Shown piece by piece: positions 43,316-53,036 of a DNA stretch of 64,000 nt (position 1 is its first letter; each line of letters begins with the position of its first letter). A model generated the notes under the pieces. It saw only the letters and a list, made by a program, of their open reading frames with translations, was not told the origin of the DNA and ran no database searches. Position numbers and translations under genes: made by a program. The DNA is from Bradyrhizobium sp. CSA112 (GTDB lineage: Bacteria; Pseudomonadota; Alphaproteobacteria; Rhizobiales; Xanthobacteraceae): NCBI RefSeq assembly GCF_029051645.1, contig NZ_JAACFS010000020.1, positions 1-64,000 of the forward strand, read 5' to 3'.

Positions 43316-45142
43316 TCACTTCATTTCCGGCTTCTGCCACCAGGTTTCCGGTAGGTAGCCCGTCAACGCGGTCGCTGCAGGTTGTTCTATCCGATTCCAT
43401 CGCGCAATCCATTGCTCCTGCACGTTAAAGACGGGGATAGCGTAGAAGCCCGACATCAGGGCGCGATCGAGCGCCCGCACTGCGGACACGAAGGCCGGGC
43501 GCTCGCGCGCCTCGAGCAGCGCCGCAATCAGGACGTCGATGGCGGGCTCCTTGGCCCCCATGTAATTTCGCGTGCCGGGAATGTCGGCGGCCTCGCTGCC
43601 CCAGTAGAAGGATTGCTCGTTGCCGGGGGACAGCGACTGATCCCAGCGATTCTGCAGCATGTCGAACTCGTAACCGAGCCGGCGCTGGTCAAACTGCACA
43701 GGATCGACCGCACGAACGCTGGCCTCGATCCCGGCGCGCTTGAGGTCGCGCTGATAGGCCAGCGCGATCCGCTCCTGGTCACGCGTCGTCACCAGGATTT
43801 CGAAGGCGAGCGGTGTTCTGGTCGAACGCTGCCGCAGCACGGTTCCATCGAGATCGTAGCCGGCTTCCGACAATAATTTCAGTGCACTGCGCAAGGTCGT
43901 GCGATCGCGGCCCGAACCGTCGGTGAGGGGCAGGCGGTAACTGCCGTCGAGGATATCGGGGCGGATGCGCTCGGCGAACGGCTTCAGGAGTTCGCGTTCG
44001 CGCTCGTCGGCAGGGCGGGCATAGGCGGACAATTCGGATCCTGCGAAGAAGCCCGCCGCGCGCGCATAGAGTCCGAAAAAGTAATTGCGGTTGATCCACT
44101 CGAAATCGAACAGCAGCGTCAGCGCCTGCCGCACCCGGATGTCTGAAAACACCGGACGCCGCGTGTTGAACACCAGGAATTCCGACGGTTGCGGCATTCC
44201 GGGCTTGATGGTGTCGCGGATCACTTCACCGCTGCGGGCCGCCGGAAAATCGTAGCCGTCGTGCCAGCGCAGTGGTTCGTGCTCGACGCGAAAATCATAG
44301 AGGCTGCGCTTGAACGCCTCGAACTGGCCGTTGGACTCGCGATAGAAGTCGAGCCTGATCTCGTCGAAATTCCACAACCCGCGGTTCACCGGGAGGTCGC
44401 GGCCCCAGTATTCGGGATTGCGGGTCAGCGTGACGCTGGCGCCTGGCTTGACGGCGGTGACGCGATAGGGGCCGGAGCCGATCGGTCCGCTCATCGTGGT
44501 TTCCTCGAACGTCGCGGGATCGATCGCATGCCGCGGCAAGACCGGCATCAGGCCGAGGATCAGCGGCAGTTCCCGGTCGTTAGCGCCGCCGAAATCGAAC
44601 CGCACGGTGAGCGGATCGGGCGCCTCGGCCTTTTCGACCTTGGAATAATACTGGCGGTGATTGGGGCGGCCCTTGTCGCGCAGCAAGGTCCAGGAAAACA
44701 GGACATCCTCTGCCGTGACCGGCTTGCCGTCGGCGAAGCGCGCCCTGGGGTCGAGGTGGAAGGTGACGTAGCTGCGCGCGTCGTCGGTCTCGACGCTTTT
44801 GGCCAGCAAGCCATAGAGCGTGAAAGCCTCGTCATTGCCGCGCGCCATCAGGCTCTCGACTACAAATCCCCTGATCTGCTGAACGGCGAGGCCACGGACG
44901 ATCAGGGGATTGAGGCTGTCGAAGGTTCCCAGAATGCCCCAGACCAGCCGCCCGCCCTTCGGCGCATCGGGATTGGCGTAGGGCATATGCGTGAAACCGG
45001 CGGGAAGGGCCGGGGTGCCGTGCATTGCCAAAGCGTGGCTTTCATCCGCCTTCGCCTCACCGACGGGCGCGACCAGCGCCACACCCAGCGCGAGGGCAAT
45101 GCCGACCAACACACGCAGCCGGATACGCCCGGAGACGGCCAT
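43316..45142 (-). CDS. Periplasmic peptide-binding protein (SBP family 5, YejA-like)
   Basis: 608 residues from the ATG at 45142, with a signal peptide (VLVGIALALGVALVAP, cleavage near AKA). Mature features of family 5 solute-binding proteins include GTFDSLNPLIVRG, FHLDPRARFADGKPVTAEDV and SGPIGSGPYRVTAV. HALAMHGTPALP and FTHMPYANPDAPKGG near the N-terminus point to the YejA subgroup, which binds oligopeptides and microcin-C-type compounds for an ABC importer. No permease or ATPase gene is adjacent. The much longer frame reaching 46243 is not coding beyond this start. Confidence 0.83.
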   Translation of the reverse strand: MAVSGRIRLRVLVGIALALGVALVAPVGEAKADESHALAMHGTPALPAGFTHMPYANPDAPKGGRLVWGILGTFDSLNPLIVRGLAVQQIRGFVVESLMARGNDEAFTLYGLLAKSVETDDARSYVTFHLDPRARFADGKPVTAEDVLFSWTLLRDKGRPNHRQYYSKVEKAEAPDPLTVRFDFGGANDRELPLILGLMPVLPRHAIDPATFEETTMSGPIGSGPYRVTAVKPGASVTLTRNPEYWGRDLPVNRGLWNFDEIRLDFYRESNGQFEAFKRSLYDFRVEHEPLRWHDGYDFPAARSGEVIRDTIKPGMPQPSEFLVFNTRRPVFSDIRVRQALTLLFDFEWINRNYFFGLYARAAGFFAGSELSAYARPADERERELLKPFAERIRPDILDGSYRLPLTDGSGRDRTTLRSALKLLSEAGYDLDGTVLRQRSTRTPLAFEILVTTRDQERIALAYQRDLKRAGIEASVRAVDPVQFDQRRLGYEFDMLQNRWDQSLSPGNEQSFYWGSEAADIPGTRNYMGAKEPAIDVLIAALLEARERPAFVSAVRALDRALMSGFYAIPVFNVQEQWIARWNRIEQPAATALTGYLPETWWQKPEMK

Positions 45143-45403
45143 AGGCGGGCAGGAATTTGATTCGGAAATGCGCACGAAGCAAGCTTTACCATAGGCTCCG
45201 GCGCCAGCCTGCGAGGAACACCAAAGAACCTTGCCGGCATTGATCTTTTCGTCTGCCGCTGTATTGAAGGCGGGCAGTTGATGACGGCGGGAACGCCTGT
45301 CACGTATCCGCCTCAATTGCCAACGAGACAGCCGCCCCAGCGCGGCTTGGTGTCGGTGCCTGTAGCGGTTTCGGGCGCTCCGGTTCAGAAAGGGTTTTCC
45401 GCA

Positions 45404-46219
45404 ATGAATTTCGGTATCTTGGCCGGGTCGATCCGGCCGCGTGGGCAGGTTTTGGCCCTGTTGGCGGCCTCGGCATTGTCGGCAACGTTGATCGCTTCGG
45501 GCGCGCAGGCCCAGCAGCAGCCTGCGCCGGCTCCTGGGGCCCCCAAAGCCCCGCCCGCCGCTCCGAAAGCGGCTCCGAAGGCTGCTCCCAAGGCTCCGGC
45601 CGGCGCTCCGGCCGCGCAAGCCCCGCCGGCTGGCGCTCCCCCGGCCGGCGCCGCTCCGCAGGAACAGCAGGTCCAACTGATCTACGCCCCCTGGACCAAG
45701 TTCTGCCTCAAGGGTCAGGAAGCCAACGCCAAGCAGGTGTGCTTCACCGGCAAGGACGGTCGCATCGAGTCGGGCCAGCCGGTCATTGCCGCCGTGATCA
45801 TCGAGCCGGAAGGCGAGCCGAAGAAGCTCCTGCGCGTGACCCTTCCGCTCGGCATGCAGCTCGTGCACGGAACCCGGATCATCGTCGACAGCAATGCGCC
45901 GCAGCAGAGCCCCTACGTGATCTGCTTCCAGAACGGTTGCATGTCCGACTACGAAGCCACCCCTGAGCTGATTGCCAATCTGAAGAAGGGCCAGAATCTG
46001 GTTGTTCAGGCTATTAATTCCAACGGCGCGCCGCTGACGCTGCCGCTGCCGCTCGCGGGTGAATTCGCCAAGGCCTACGACGGCCCGCCGACCGATCCGA
46101 AGCAGTTCGAGGAAAACCAAAGGAAGTTGCAGGAAGAGCTGCAGAAGCGGGCTGAAGAGCAGCGCAAGAAGCTCGAGCAGCAGGGGGCTGGCGCTGGCGC
46201 CAACCCGGCGGCGAAGTAA
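45404..46219 (+). CDS. Invasion-associated locus B (IalB) family protein
   Basis: 271 residues from the ATG at 45404 with a GAAAGGG upstream. Signal peptide (LALLAASALSATLIASGAQAQ), an Ala/Pro-rich linker to about residue 90, then the IalB domain: PWTKFCLKG, KQVCFTGKDG, LRVTLPLGMQLVHGTRIIVD and VICFQNGCMSDYEA, with four conserved cysteines. A Gln/Glu/Lys-rich coiled tail ends the protein. Bartonella IalB is linked to erythrocyte invasion; in soil alphaproteobacteria the role is unknown, probably envelope. A strong terminator follows. Confidence 0.83.
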   Translation: MNFGILAGSIRPRGQVLALLAASALSATLIASGAQAQQQPAPAPGAPKAPPAAPKAAPKAAPKAPAGAPAAQAPPAGAPPAGAAPQEQQVQLIYAPWTKFCLKGQEANAKQVCFTGKDGRIESGQPVIAAVIIEPEGEPKKLLRVTLPLGMQLVHGTRIIVDSNAPQQSPYVICFQNGCMSDYEATPELIANLKKGQNLVVQAINSNGAPLTLPLPLAGEFAKAYDGPPTDPKQFEENQRKLQEELQKRAEEQRKKLEQQGAGAGANPAAK

Positions 46220-46243
46220 GCGCTGCGTCGTTCGACAAAACAC

Positions 46244-46271
46244 AAAAGGCGCCCGACCAGGGCGCCTTTTT
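46244..46271 (+). terminator. Rho-independent terminator
   Basis: AAAAGGCGCCC at 46244-46254, a 5-base loop, and GGGCGCCTTTT ending in T5. A perfect 11-base stem ending the IalB-family gene; it may also serve the convergent hspQ. Confidence 0.85.
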
Positions 46272-46289
46272 CGTTGCGGGCAGAGATGG

Positions 46290-46622
46290 CTAGTTCAGCG
46301 ATGGATTGCGTGGGCGGTAGCCGCCTGACTTGTCCTTCACGAAAATCTCGGCCACCTGCGAATGCCGGATCGGTTCGCCGGAATCGTCCGGCAGCAGGTT
46401 TTGCTCGGAGACATAGGCGACGTATTCGGACTCCGAATTTTCCGCGAGCAGGTGATAGAACGGCTGATCCTTGTGAGGCCGGACCTCCTCAGGGATCGAC
46501 AACCACCATTCCTCGGTATTGTTGAATTCCGGATCGATATCGAAAACCACGCCGCGGAATGAAAACACCCGGTGGCGGACGATCTGCCCGATCTGAAATT
46601 TGGCGGTGCGCGCTTTGATCAT
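46290..46622 (-). CDS. hspQ: Heat-shock protein HspQ
   Basis: 110 residues. KFQIGQIVRHRVFSFRGVVFDIDPEF is the typical beta-barrel start. EEWWLSIPEEVRPHKDQPFYHLLAEN and YVAYVSEQNLLPDD give the remaining HspQ/YccV core. In E. coli HspQ binds hemimethylated DNA and acts as an adaptor enhancing Lon proteolysis. Single gene; convergent with the IalB-family gene across a shared terminator. Confidence 0.92.
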   Translation of the reverse strand: MIKARTAKFQIGQIVRHRVFSFRGVVFDIDPEFNNTEEWWLSIPEEVRPHKDQPFYHLLAENSESEYVAYVSEQNLLPDDSGEPIRHSQVAEIFVKDKSGGYRPRNPSLN

Positions 46623-46745
46623 GTCCCGTCGAATAGACCATGATTGTGGCCGATGCTAGGGGCAATAGGACTAATTAACCTTTACGTGTGGTGGCCAGAT
46701 TTGACGCCATGCCCTCGAAATTACTAACGAAAAGACGTTTCCGAG

Positions 46746-47699
46746 ATGGTCGATATCCTCAACCTAGCGCTTCCCTATTTTGGCCTGATCTTCATCGGCT
46801 TTGCCTGCGGCAAGACCAGAGGGCTGCCGGAATCAGGCCTCGCCTGGATGAACTTCTTCCTGCTCTATGTTTCTCTGCCGGCGTTGCTGTTCGGCATCAT
46901 GTCGGAGACCCCATTTTCCGAACTGAACAACCCGCCATTTCTGATCGCGACCACCCTGGCGACCGTAAGCGCGTTCGTGCTTGCGATGGTGACCGGGCGC
47001 TTCATCGGCGAACTGTCGCTGCGCAAGGCCACCATGGCCGGCCTTGCCGGCGCTTACGGCAACATCGGCTATATGGGACCTGGGCTGGCGCTCGCGGTGC
47101 TCGGCAGCAAGGCGGCGGCGCCGACGGCTTTGATCTTCTGCTGCGACAGCATCTTCCTGTTCTCGATCGTGCCGCTCTTGATCGCGCTAGCCGATCGCAA
47201 GCATCCGTCGATGTTGCACGCGGTTGGTATCGCGGCACGGCAGATCGTCATGAACCCGCTGATCATGTCGGCCGTCGCGGGCGCACTTGCGGCGGCGTTG
47301 CATATCCAACTGCCGGTCGCGATCGGCAAGACGCTGCTGTTCCTGCAGAACGCCGCCGCGCCGACCGCGCTGTTCGTGCTGGGCGTTACCGTGGCGCTAC
47401 GCCCGTTCGATCGCGTACCTTGGGAAGTGCCCGGCGTGATAGCAATCAAGCTGCTGGTCCATCCGCTCATCGTGTTCGGATTGATGCTGCTGTTCGGCCC
47501 GTTCGCGCAGCCCTGGGCGGCGACCGCCGTCCTGATGGCAGCACTGCCGCCCGCGCTGAACGTGTTCGTGATCGCCCGGCAGAACAACACCTGGATCGAG
47601 CCGGCGTCGGTCGCCGTCCTGATCGGAACCTTCGCCTCCGTGGTCACGCTGACCAGCGTGATGTGGTTCATCCAGAGCGGACGGCTGGTGTTTCCGTAA
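46746..47699 (+). CDS. AEC family transporter
   Basis: 317 residues with about ten hydrophobic segments in two repeats, typical of the auxin efflux carrier family. FGLIFIGFACGKTRGL, the NIGYMGPGLALAVLG turn with its broken helix, and PPALNVFVIARQNN are characteristic. AEC proteins export or import small organic acids such as malate or malonate, and the substrate here is not known. The ATG at 46746 follows GAAAAGACG. It is divergent from hspQ. Confidence 0.87.
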   Translation: MVDILNLALPYFGLIFIGFACGKTRGLPESGLAWMNFFLLYVSLPALLFGIMSETPFSELNNPPFLIATTLATVSAFVLAMVTGRFIGELSLRKATMAGLAGAYGNIGYMGPGLALAVLGSKAAAPTALIFCCDSIFLFSIVPLLIALADRKHPSMLHAVGIAARQIVMNPLIMSAVAGALAAALHIQLPVAIGKTLLFLQNAAAPTALFVLGVTVALRPFDRVPWEVPGVIAIKLLVHPLIVFGLMLLFGPFAQPWAATAVLMAALPPALNVFVIARQNNTWIEPASVAVLIGTFASVVTLTSVMWFIQSGRLVFP

Positions 47700-47786
47700 G
47701 TGTGGCGCGGAGATACAAAATCGCGAAAACAACCCCATGCAAAGTAGAGTTGGGCCAGGTCGCAGCCCTCACGCTGGCGTCCGGAG

Positions 47787-48977
47787 CTAGCTTACGCGCT
47801 TCCAGGTTGGCGCCAGTCCTTCACGCATGGCGAATCGCCGCAGCGGGCCGAACGAACCAAGAAGGTGCATGCCCGCCGCACGCAGCGATTGCAGGGGCAG
47901 GAACGCGCTGAGCAATGAACGGTTGGCGACATCGATGGCAATCAACCGGCTCGCGACGTCGGCGCGGCGGGCGGACTGATAGCGCGCCAGCACCGCCGGC
48001 GAGCCCGGATCCTCCCCGAGCGAGATCGCACTGCCCGCGATGTCGGCGATATCAGCCGCATCGCGCAATCCCATGTTGAGGCCCTGCGCGCCGATTGGCG
48101 GCACCACATGGGCGGATTCACCGACCAGCGCGACACGATGGCTGGCGAATTGGTCGGGACGCTCGATCGTCAGTGGAAAGACGTTGCGCCCGGCTTCAAC
48201 CTGGACGCGGCCGAGAATGGAGTGCGACTGCCTTTCCGCAGCCTCCGACAATTCGTCATCGCTGAGCGACATCAGCCGCTCGGCTTCCCTGGTCGCCGAA
48301 ACCCACACCACGCTGCAGCGGTTGCCAGGCAGGGGAACGAATACGCACGGGCCTTGCGAGGTGTGAAACTCGGTGGAGATGCCGTTGTGCGGCCGCGAAT
48401 GGGTGATGTTGAAGGTCAGCGCCGATTGATGCAGGGCGCGCCGGCTGATCCCGATTCCGGCCGCCTCGCGGGAAGGCGACTGCCGGCCGTCCGCGCCGAT
48501 CACCAGTCGCGCGGCCAACTGCTCGCCCTTGCCGGTCCGGAAGGCAACGGCCGCATCCCGCGGGTCGATCGTTGCCGCCTCATCGTCAAATCGGGTCAGG
48601 TTCGAAAGCTCGGAGGCGCGTTCTTCGAGCGCAACCATTAACGATCGGTTGTCGATGTTGTAGCCGAACTGTTCGAGACCGATCTCGTCCGAGGAAAACC
48701 GCACCTCGGGCGCTCGGATCAGCCGGCCGGTGTCGTCAACAAGTCGCATGGTCCGCAAGGCGGCGGCCTTGTCCCGGCAGCGAGACCAGACGTCCAGACG
48801 TTCTAGCAGATCGGTGGAAGCCCCGAGCAGTGCCGTGGTGCGGTTGTCGGCATAGGGGACGCGGCGCGCGAGCAGGGCGGTCTTCGCGCCGGTTGCGGCC
48901 AGCGCGATGGCCGCGGTTAACCCCGCCGGCCCGCCGCCGATCACGGCGGCGTCATAAAGTTGCGATGCATCGTTCAT
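47787..48977 (-). CDS. FAD-dependent monooxygenase, UbiH/UbiF family
   Basis: 396 residues. An FAD-binding GGGPAGLTAAIAL (14-26), the middle motif LVIGADGRQSPSREAAGI and the C-terminal RVALVGESAHVVPPIGAQGLNMGLRDAADIA. These place it in the UbiH/UbiF/COQ6 family, aromatic hydroxylases of ubiquinone biosynthesis (alphaproteobacterial UbiL is one). Which ring position is hydroxylated cannot be read from the sequence. Single gene, divergent from pcs. Confidence 0.9.
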   Translation of the reverse strand: MNDASQLYDAAVIGGGPAGLTAAIALAATGAKTALLARRVPYADNRTTALLGASTDLLERLDVWSRCRDKAAALRTMRLVDDTGRLIRAPEVRFSSDEIGLEQFGYNIDNRSLMVALEERASELSNLTRFDDEAATIDPRDAAVAFRTGKGEQLAARLVIGADGRQSPSREAAGIGISRRALHQSALTFNITHSRPHNGISTEFHTSQGPCVFVPLPGNRCSVVWVSATREAERLMSLSDDELSEAAERQSHSILGRVQVEAGRNVFPLTIERPDQFASHRVALVGESAHVVPPIGAQGLNMGLRDAADIADIAGSAISLGEDPGSPAVLARYQSARRADVASRLIAIDVANRSLLSAFLPLQSLRAAGMHLLGSFGPLRRFAMREGLAPTWKRVS

Positions 48978-49111
48978 ACTGGGACAATTGACGTTCGGAC
49001 CGGCATTTTCAAGCCATCAACTGGCCGAAATGTTTCCGCCCAATCGCGCGGCCGAACGCCGCAAGCGCCGATATGCAAACCGGGGCGATTCCTGATAGCA
49101 CTGCTCGAGCA

Positions 49112-49846
49112 ATGGACCAGACAACCGAGCCAGTTTCCGTCCCGGCGACCAGCCGAATGCGAACCGCAGCATTCGCCGTACATATCTTCACGGCGATGGG
49201 CGCCGGCATCGCGCTGCTTGCAATGCTGGAAGCCGTACGCGAGCACTGGGCCAGCATGTTCGGCTGGCTTGGCGTCGCCCTGATCATCGATGCGATCGAC
49301 GGTCCGCTGGCGCGAAAACTGGAGGTCGTTCGGTTGCAGCCGAACTGGTCGGGCGAGGTGCTCGATCTCGTCGTCGATTACGTGACCTACGTCTTCGTTC
49401 CGGCCTATGCCATCACGGCGAGCGGGATGCTGCTGCCGGTAGCGGCACCAATTCTCGGCATCGGCATTATGGTGTCGGGTGCGCTTTATTTTGCGGACAA
49501 GCGCATGAAGGCGTCAGACAATCATTTCCGCGGTTTTCCCGCGCTATGGAACGCCGCGGCGTTTTACTTGTTCTTGTTGCACCTACCGCCTGTGCTTTCC
49601 AGCCTTGGCATTGCAGCCCTGATCGCGCTGACATTCGCGCCGTTTCATGTGTTGCATCCGATCCGGGTGGTGCGTCTGCGCTGGCTGACCCTGTGGCTGA
49701 TGGCCATCGGAGCCGTGCTCGCGATCTACACGCTCATCTGCGATTTCAACGTGGGCGCGCCCGTCGTCGCCGCGCTTTGCGCCATTGGCGCGTACGTAAT
49801 AGGAAGCGACGCCGTGATCCGGCAAATCAAGTCGTTCAGGGCATGA
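49112..49846 (+). CDS. pcs: Phosphatidylcholine synthase
   Basis: 244 residues from the ATG at 49112; an ATG at 49073 is also in frame. The CDP-alcohol phosphotransferase motif is present in its Pcs form: DAIDGPLARKLE, then SGEVLDLVVDYVTY. About seven membrane segments. It condenses choline with CDP-diacylglycerol to make phosphatidylcholine, a lipid important for rhizobial symbiosis. Its stop overlaps the terC ATG by four bases, so the two are coupled. Confidence 0.92.
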   Translation: MDQTTEPVSVPATSRMRTAAFAVHIFTAMGAGIALLAMLEAVREHWASMFGWLGVALIIDAIDGPLARKLEVVRLQPNWSGEVLDLVVDYVTYVFVPAYAITASGMLLPVAAPILGIGIMVSGALYFADKRMKASDNHFRGFPALWNAAAFYLFLLHLPPVLSSLGIAALIALTFAPFHVLHPIRVVRLRWLTLWLMAIGAVLAIYTLICDFNVGAPVVAALCAIGAYVIGSDAVIRQIKSFRA

Positions 49847-50580
49847 TGGAATTATTGACGAGCCCGGAAGCCTGGGCGGCGCTGTTGACATTGACGGCGC
49901 TGGAAATCGTGCTCGGCATCGACAATGTCATTTTCATCTCCGTGATCGTCTCGCGCATCCCGGCGGCGCAGGCCAAACGCGCGCGTCAAATTGGCTTGCT
50001 GCTGGCGCTGGTGTTCCGCATCCTGCTGCTGACCCTGCTGGTGTGGCTGATCGGCCTGACGGAGCCCGTCATCACGATAAGGAATGTCGAACTGTCCTGG
50101 CGGGACATCATCCTGATTGCCGGCGGAGCCTTCCTGATCGCGAAGGCGACGCATGAAATTCATGGCGAGGTCGAGGCGAGCGATAGCGAGCTCGATGCCG
50201 AACCCAGGACCAGCGCATTCTTCTGGGTGATCGTGCAGATCATCATCATCGACATCGTGTTCTCCCTGGACTCGATCATCACCGCGATCGGTATGGCGCA
50301 GGATCTGGAGATCATGATCGCCGCCGTGGTGATCGCATGCGTCGTCATGTACGTCTCGTCGGGTCCGGTGGCCCGGTTCGTGGCCAATCACCCGACCACC
50401 AAGATGCTGGCATTGGCATTCCTGGTGCTGATCGGCGTGGCGCTGGTGGCGGACGGATTCCAATTCCATATCCCGCGCGGCTACATCTATTTTGCCATGT
50501 TGTTCGCGGCCGCGGTCGAAATGTTCAATGTGCTCGCCAGGCGTAACCGCAAGAAGGCCGCCAGGATAGCCGGCAGGTGA
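49843..50580 (+). CDS. TerC family integral membrane protein
   Basis: 245 residues. About seven membrane helices with the TerC signatures EIVLGIDNVIFISVI and VFSLDSIITAIGMA, where paired acidic residues in helices probably bind a metal. Families of this kind export manganese or serve tellurium resistance. Overlaps pcs (ATGA); a second adjacent ATG at 49846 is equally possible. Confidence 0.88.
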   Translation: MMELLTSPEAWAALLTLTALEIVLGIDNVIFISVIVSRIPAAQAKRARQIGLLLALVFRILLLTLLVWLIGLTEPVITIRNVELSWRDIILIAGGAFLIAKATHEIHGEVEASDSELDAEPRTSAFFWVIVQIIIIDIVFSLDSIITAIGMAQDLEIMIAAVVIACVVMYVSSGPVARFVANHPTTKMLALAFLVLIGVALVADGFQFHIPRGYIYFAMLFAAAVEMFNVLARRNRKKAARIAGR

Positions 50581-50658
50581 GTTGACAACCGCCCGGCGAT
50601 GGCTTTCGTTTCGCCTTTCAGGTTGGGCGTTCCAGGAAATACCGAGGGAGAGACTGTC

Positions 50659-51633
50659 ATGACCAAGGCTGTGCGCGTGCACAAGGTAGGGGGTCCGGAA
50701 GCCCTGGTGTATGAAGATGTGGAGGTGCCGGCGCCGGGACCTGGTGAGGTCCGCATCCGTCAACACGCCGTCGGTCTCAACTTCATCGACGTCTATTTCC
50801 GCACCGGCCTCTACAAGGCGCCGGGACTGCCGTTCATCGCGGGCAACGAGGCCGCCGGCGAGGTCATAGCCGTCGGCCCGGGCGTCACTAACTTTCATCC
50901 CGGCGATCGCGTCGCCTATTATTTTACGCTCGGCGGCTATGCCGGCGAGCGAGTGATCCCGGCGGACAAGCTGGTCAAGCTGCCCGACCACATCACCTAC
51001 GAACAGGGCGCGGTCCTGATGCTCAAGGGGTTGACCGTCTGGTACCTCCTGCACAAGACCTTCAAGGTCGAGCCTGGCCATCGCGTGCTGATCCATGCCG
51101 CCGCGGGTGGCATCGGTCTGTTGGCCTGCCAGTGGGCGAAGGCGTTGGGTGCACATGTGATCGGCACCGTGGGCTCCAAGGCGAAGGCCGATCTCGCGCT
51201 CTCCAATGGCTGCGACCACGTCATCCTCTATAACGAGGAGGACTTCGTCGCACGCGTGAAACAGATCAGCCGCAACGAGCTCTGCGACGTCGTCTATGAC
51301 GGCGTCGGCAAGACCACCTTCCCGGGCTCCCTGTCATGCCTTCGGCCCCGCGGCCTGTTCGTCAGCTTCGGCAACGCCTCCGGCCCGGTGCCGCCGTTCC
51401 CGCTCGCCGAGCTCAACAATCACGGGTCGCTGTTCGCGACCCGGCCGAAGCTCAACGACTACGTCTCTACCCGCAAGGAATTGCTCGAAGGCGCCGACAC
51501 GCTGTTTGCCGCCGTCATCAACGGCAAGCTCCACGTGCCAATCAACCACGCCTACGCGCTGAAGGACGCGGCGAAGGCGCATATCGAGCTCGAGAGCAGG
51601 GCGACGACGGGGGCGGCGATCCTGCGGCCGTAG
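50659..51633 (+). CDS. qor: NADPH:quinone oxidoreductase (zinc-independent MDR family)
   Basis: 324 residues from the ATG at 50659, with a GAGGGAGAG ribosome binding site. N-terminal GroES-like domain (GPEALVYEDVEVPAPGPGEVRI, GLNFIDVYFRTGLY) and Rossmann domain with HAAAGGIGLLACQWAKALGA. It lacks the cysteine ligands of zinc alcohol dehydrogenases and matches Qor: one-electron reduction of quinones with NADPH. Single gene. Confidence 0.9.
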   Translation: MTKAVRVHKVGGPEALVYEDVEVPAPGPGEVRIRQHAVGLNFIDVYFRTGLYKAPGLPFIAGNEAAGEVIAVGPGVTNFHPGDRVAYYFTLGGYAGERVIPADKLVKLPDHITYEQGAVLMLKGLTVWYLLHKTFKVEPGHRVLIHAAAGGIGLLACQWAKALGAHVIGTVGSKAKADLALSNGCDHVILYNEEDFVARVKQISRNELCDVVYDGVGKTTFPGSLSCLRPRGLFVSFGNASGPVPPFPLAELNNHGSLFATRPKLNDYVSTRKELLEGADTLFAAVINGKLHVPINHAYALKDAAKAHIELESRATTGAAILRP

Positions 51634-51644
51634 AGTCCACGACT

Positions 51645-51725
51645 GTCATTCCGGGGCGATGCATAGCATCGAACCCGGAATCTCGAGATTCCGGGTCTGG
51701 TGCTGGCGCACCATCCCGGAATGAC
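51645..51725. repeat. Intergenic palindromic repeat (GTCATTCCGGG type)
   Basis: GTCATTCCGGG and CCCGGAATGAC at the ends, with an inner 24-base palindrome centred on TCTCGAGA (51673-51696). It separates the converging qor and argD-like genes. Confidence 0.7.
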
Positions 51726-51737
51726 GACAACAAAAAC

Positions 51738-52934
51738 CTACGCCACGCGTCTCGCCGCACCCGCCTTCACCAAGATCGCATCAAGGCAATCGATCATCAG
51801 CGATATCTCCTCACGCGTGACATTAAGCGCCGGCATGAAGCGCAGCGCATCGGGCTGCGGCGAGTTGATGAGCACGCCGTCCGCAAGCGCTTCGGCCACA
51901 ATCGAGGCGCCGATCGGCAGTTTGAGATCGAGCGCAAGCAACAGACCCCGGCCCCGGACTTCGCCGAGCCCGTGACGCGCGGACAGTTTTTGCAGCTCGC
52001 TTTCCAGAAACAGGCCGGCATCCGCTACCCCTTTCAGGAATTCCGGCTTTGAAACCGCCTCAAGCACGGCAAGCCCGGCGGCGCACATCAAGGGATTGCC
52101 GTTGAACGTGCCGCCCTGGTCGCCGTGCTCGAAGCACGACGCATGCGCGGTCGCAAGCAGGGCGGCCAGCGGCACGCCGCCGCCGATGCCTTTGCCAAGC
52201 GTCATGATGTCGGGCTCGATATCGGCATGTTCGTAGTGAAACAGTTTTCCGGTCCGGCCCATGCCGGTCTGGATCTCGTCGACGATCAGCAGCAGGCCGT
52301 GCTGCCTGGTCAGTGCGCGCAACTCCTTCAGGAATTGATCGGTCGCCGGCCAGACGCCGGCTTCGCCCTGGATCGGCTCCAGCATCACCGCGACCGTATT
52401 GTCCGAGATAAGCGCCTTCACTGAATCGAGGTCGTTGAGCCTGGCCTTGCGGAATCCCGATACTTTCGGCTCGAACAACGGCTCAAACGCCTTCTTGCCC
52501 GATGCCGACATGGTTGCGAGCGTGCGGCCGTGAAAGCCGCCTTCGAAGGTGATGATTTCGAACGCGCCGTTCTTGTATTTTGCGCCGTATTTTCGCGCGA
52601 GCTTGATCGCGCCTTCATTGGCCTCCGCGCCTGAATTGGCGAAGAACACCTGATCGAAGCAGCTCTTCTCGACCAGCGCCTGCGCGAGCTTCAGGCTAGG
52701 ACCGTTGTAGAAGGCGGGACTTGGCGTCAGCAGCAGCTTGGCCTGCGCGGCGAGCGCTTCGGCGACCACCGGAGGCGAATGGCCGAGGCAGTTGACGGCC
52801 CAGCCCTGCATGAAATCGAGATAGCGCTTGCCGCTGTCGTCCCAGAGGTAGGCGCCTTCGCCGCGAACGAACACGGCCTGCGGGCGTGCGGTGATGTTCA
52901 TCAGCGCGTCGAACGGATGGGTAGCGTTGGTCAT
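51738..52934 (-). CDS. argD: Acetylornithine-type aminotransferase (class III, PLP)
   Basis: 398 residues from the ATG at 52934, which has GAGGAG eight bases upstream. Class III aminotransferase features: FFANSGAEANEGAIKLARKY, EIITFEGGFHGRTLATMSASG, LLIVDEIQTGMGRTGKLF and TLGKGIGGGVPLAA with the PLP lysine. It fits N-acetylornithine aminotransferase of arginine biosynthesis, although related gamma-aminobutyrate or succinylornithine enzymes cannot be excluded. The leader holds an arginine-rich ORF and a strong hairpin (53123-52981), which could be an attenuator. Confidence 0.85.
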   Translation of the reverse strand: MTNATHPFDALMNITARPQAVFVRGEGAYLWDDSGKRYLDFMQGWAVNCLGHSPPVVAEALAAQAKLLLTPSPAFYNGPSLKLAQALVEKSCFDQVFFANSGAEANEGAIKLARKYGAKYKNGAFEIITFEGGFHGRTLATMSASGKKAFEPLFEPKVSGFRKARLNDLDSVKALISDNTVAVMLEPIQGEAGVWPATDQFLKELRALTRQHGLLLIVDEIQTGMGRTGKLFHYEHADIEPDIMTLGKGIGGGVPLAALLATAHASCFEHGDQGGTFNGNPLMCAAGLAVLEAVSKPEFLKGVADAGLFLESELQKLSARHGLGEVRGRGLLLALDLKLPIGASIVAEALADGVLINSPQPDALRFMPALNVTREEISLMIDCLDAILVKAGAARRVA

Positions 52935-52980
52935 GTCAGGCTCCTCAGGGGTTTTGGGGAAGGGGCAGGCCGAAACGCAA

Positions 52981-53010
52981 GAAGGCCGCACTTTTGAGGG
53001 TGCGGCCTTC
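52981..53010 (-). terminator. Terminator-like hairpin in the argD leader
   Basis: On the minus strand GAAGGCCGCAC (53010-53000) pairs exactly with GTGCGGCCTTC (52991-52981) across an 8-base loop, followed by TTGCGTTT. It may end rimO transcripts or act as the terminator of an argD attenuator; it lies 47 bases before the argD start. Confidence 0.7.
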
Positions 53011-53036
53011 TCGAAAACTTTGCTGAAACTAGCTGA

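Noticed and set aside
45143..46243. N-terminal 367 codons of the 975-codon minus-strand frame that ends in the YejA-like protein
   Set aside because: This part is antisense to the IalB-family gene, has runs of Arg, Ser and Gly, and no domain. The signal peptide of the binding protein starts at 45142.
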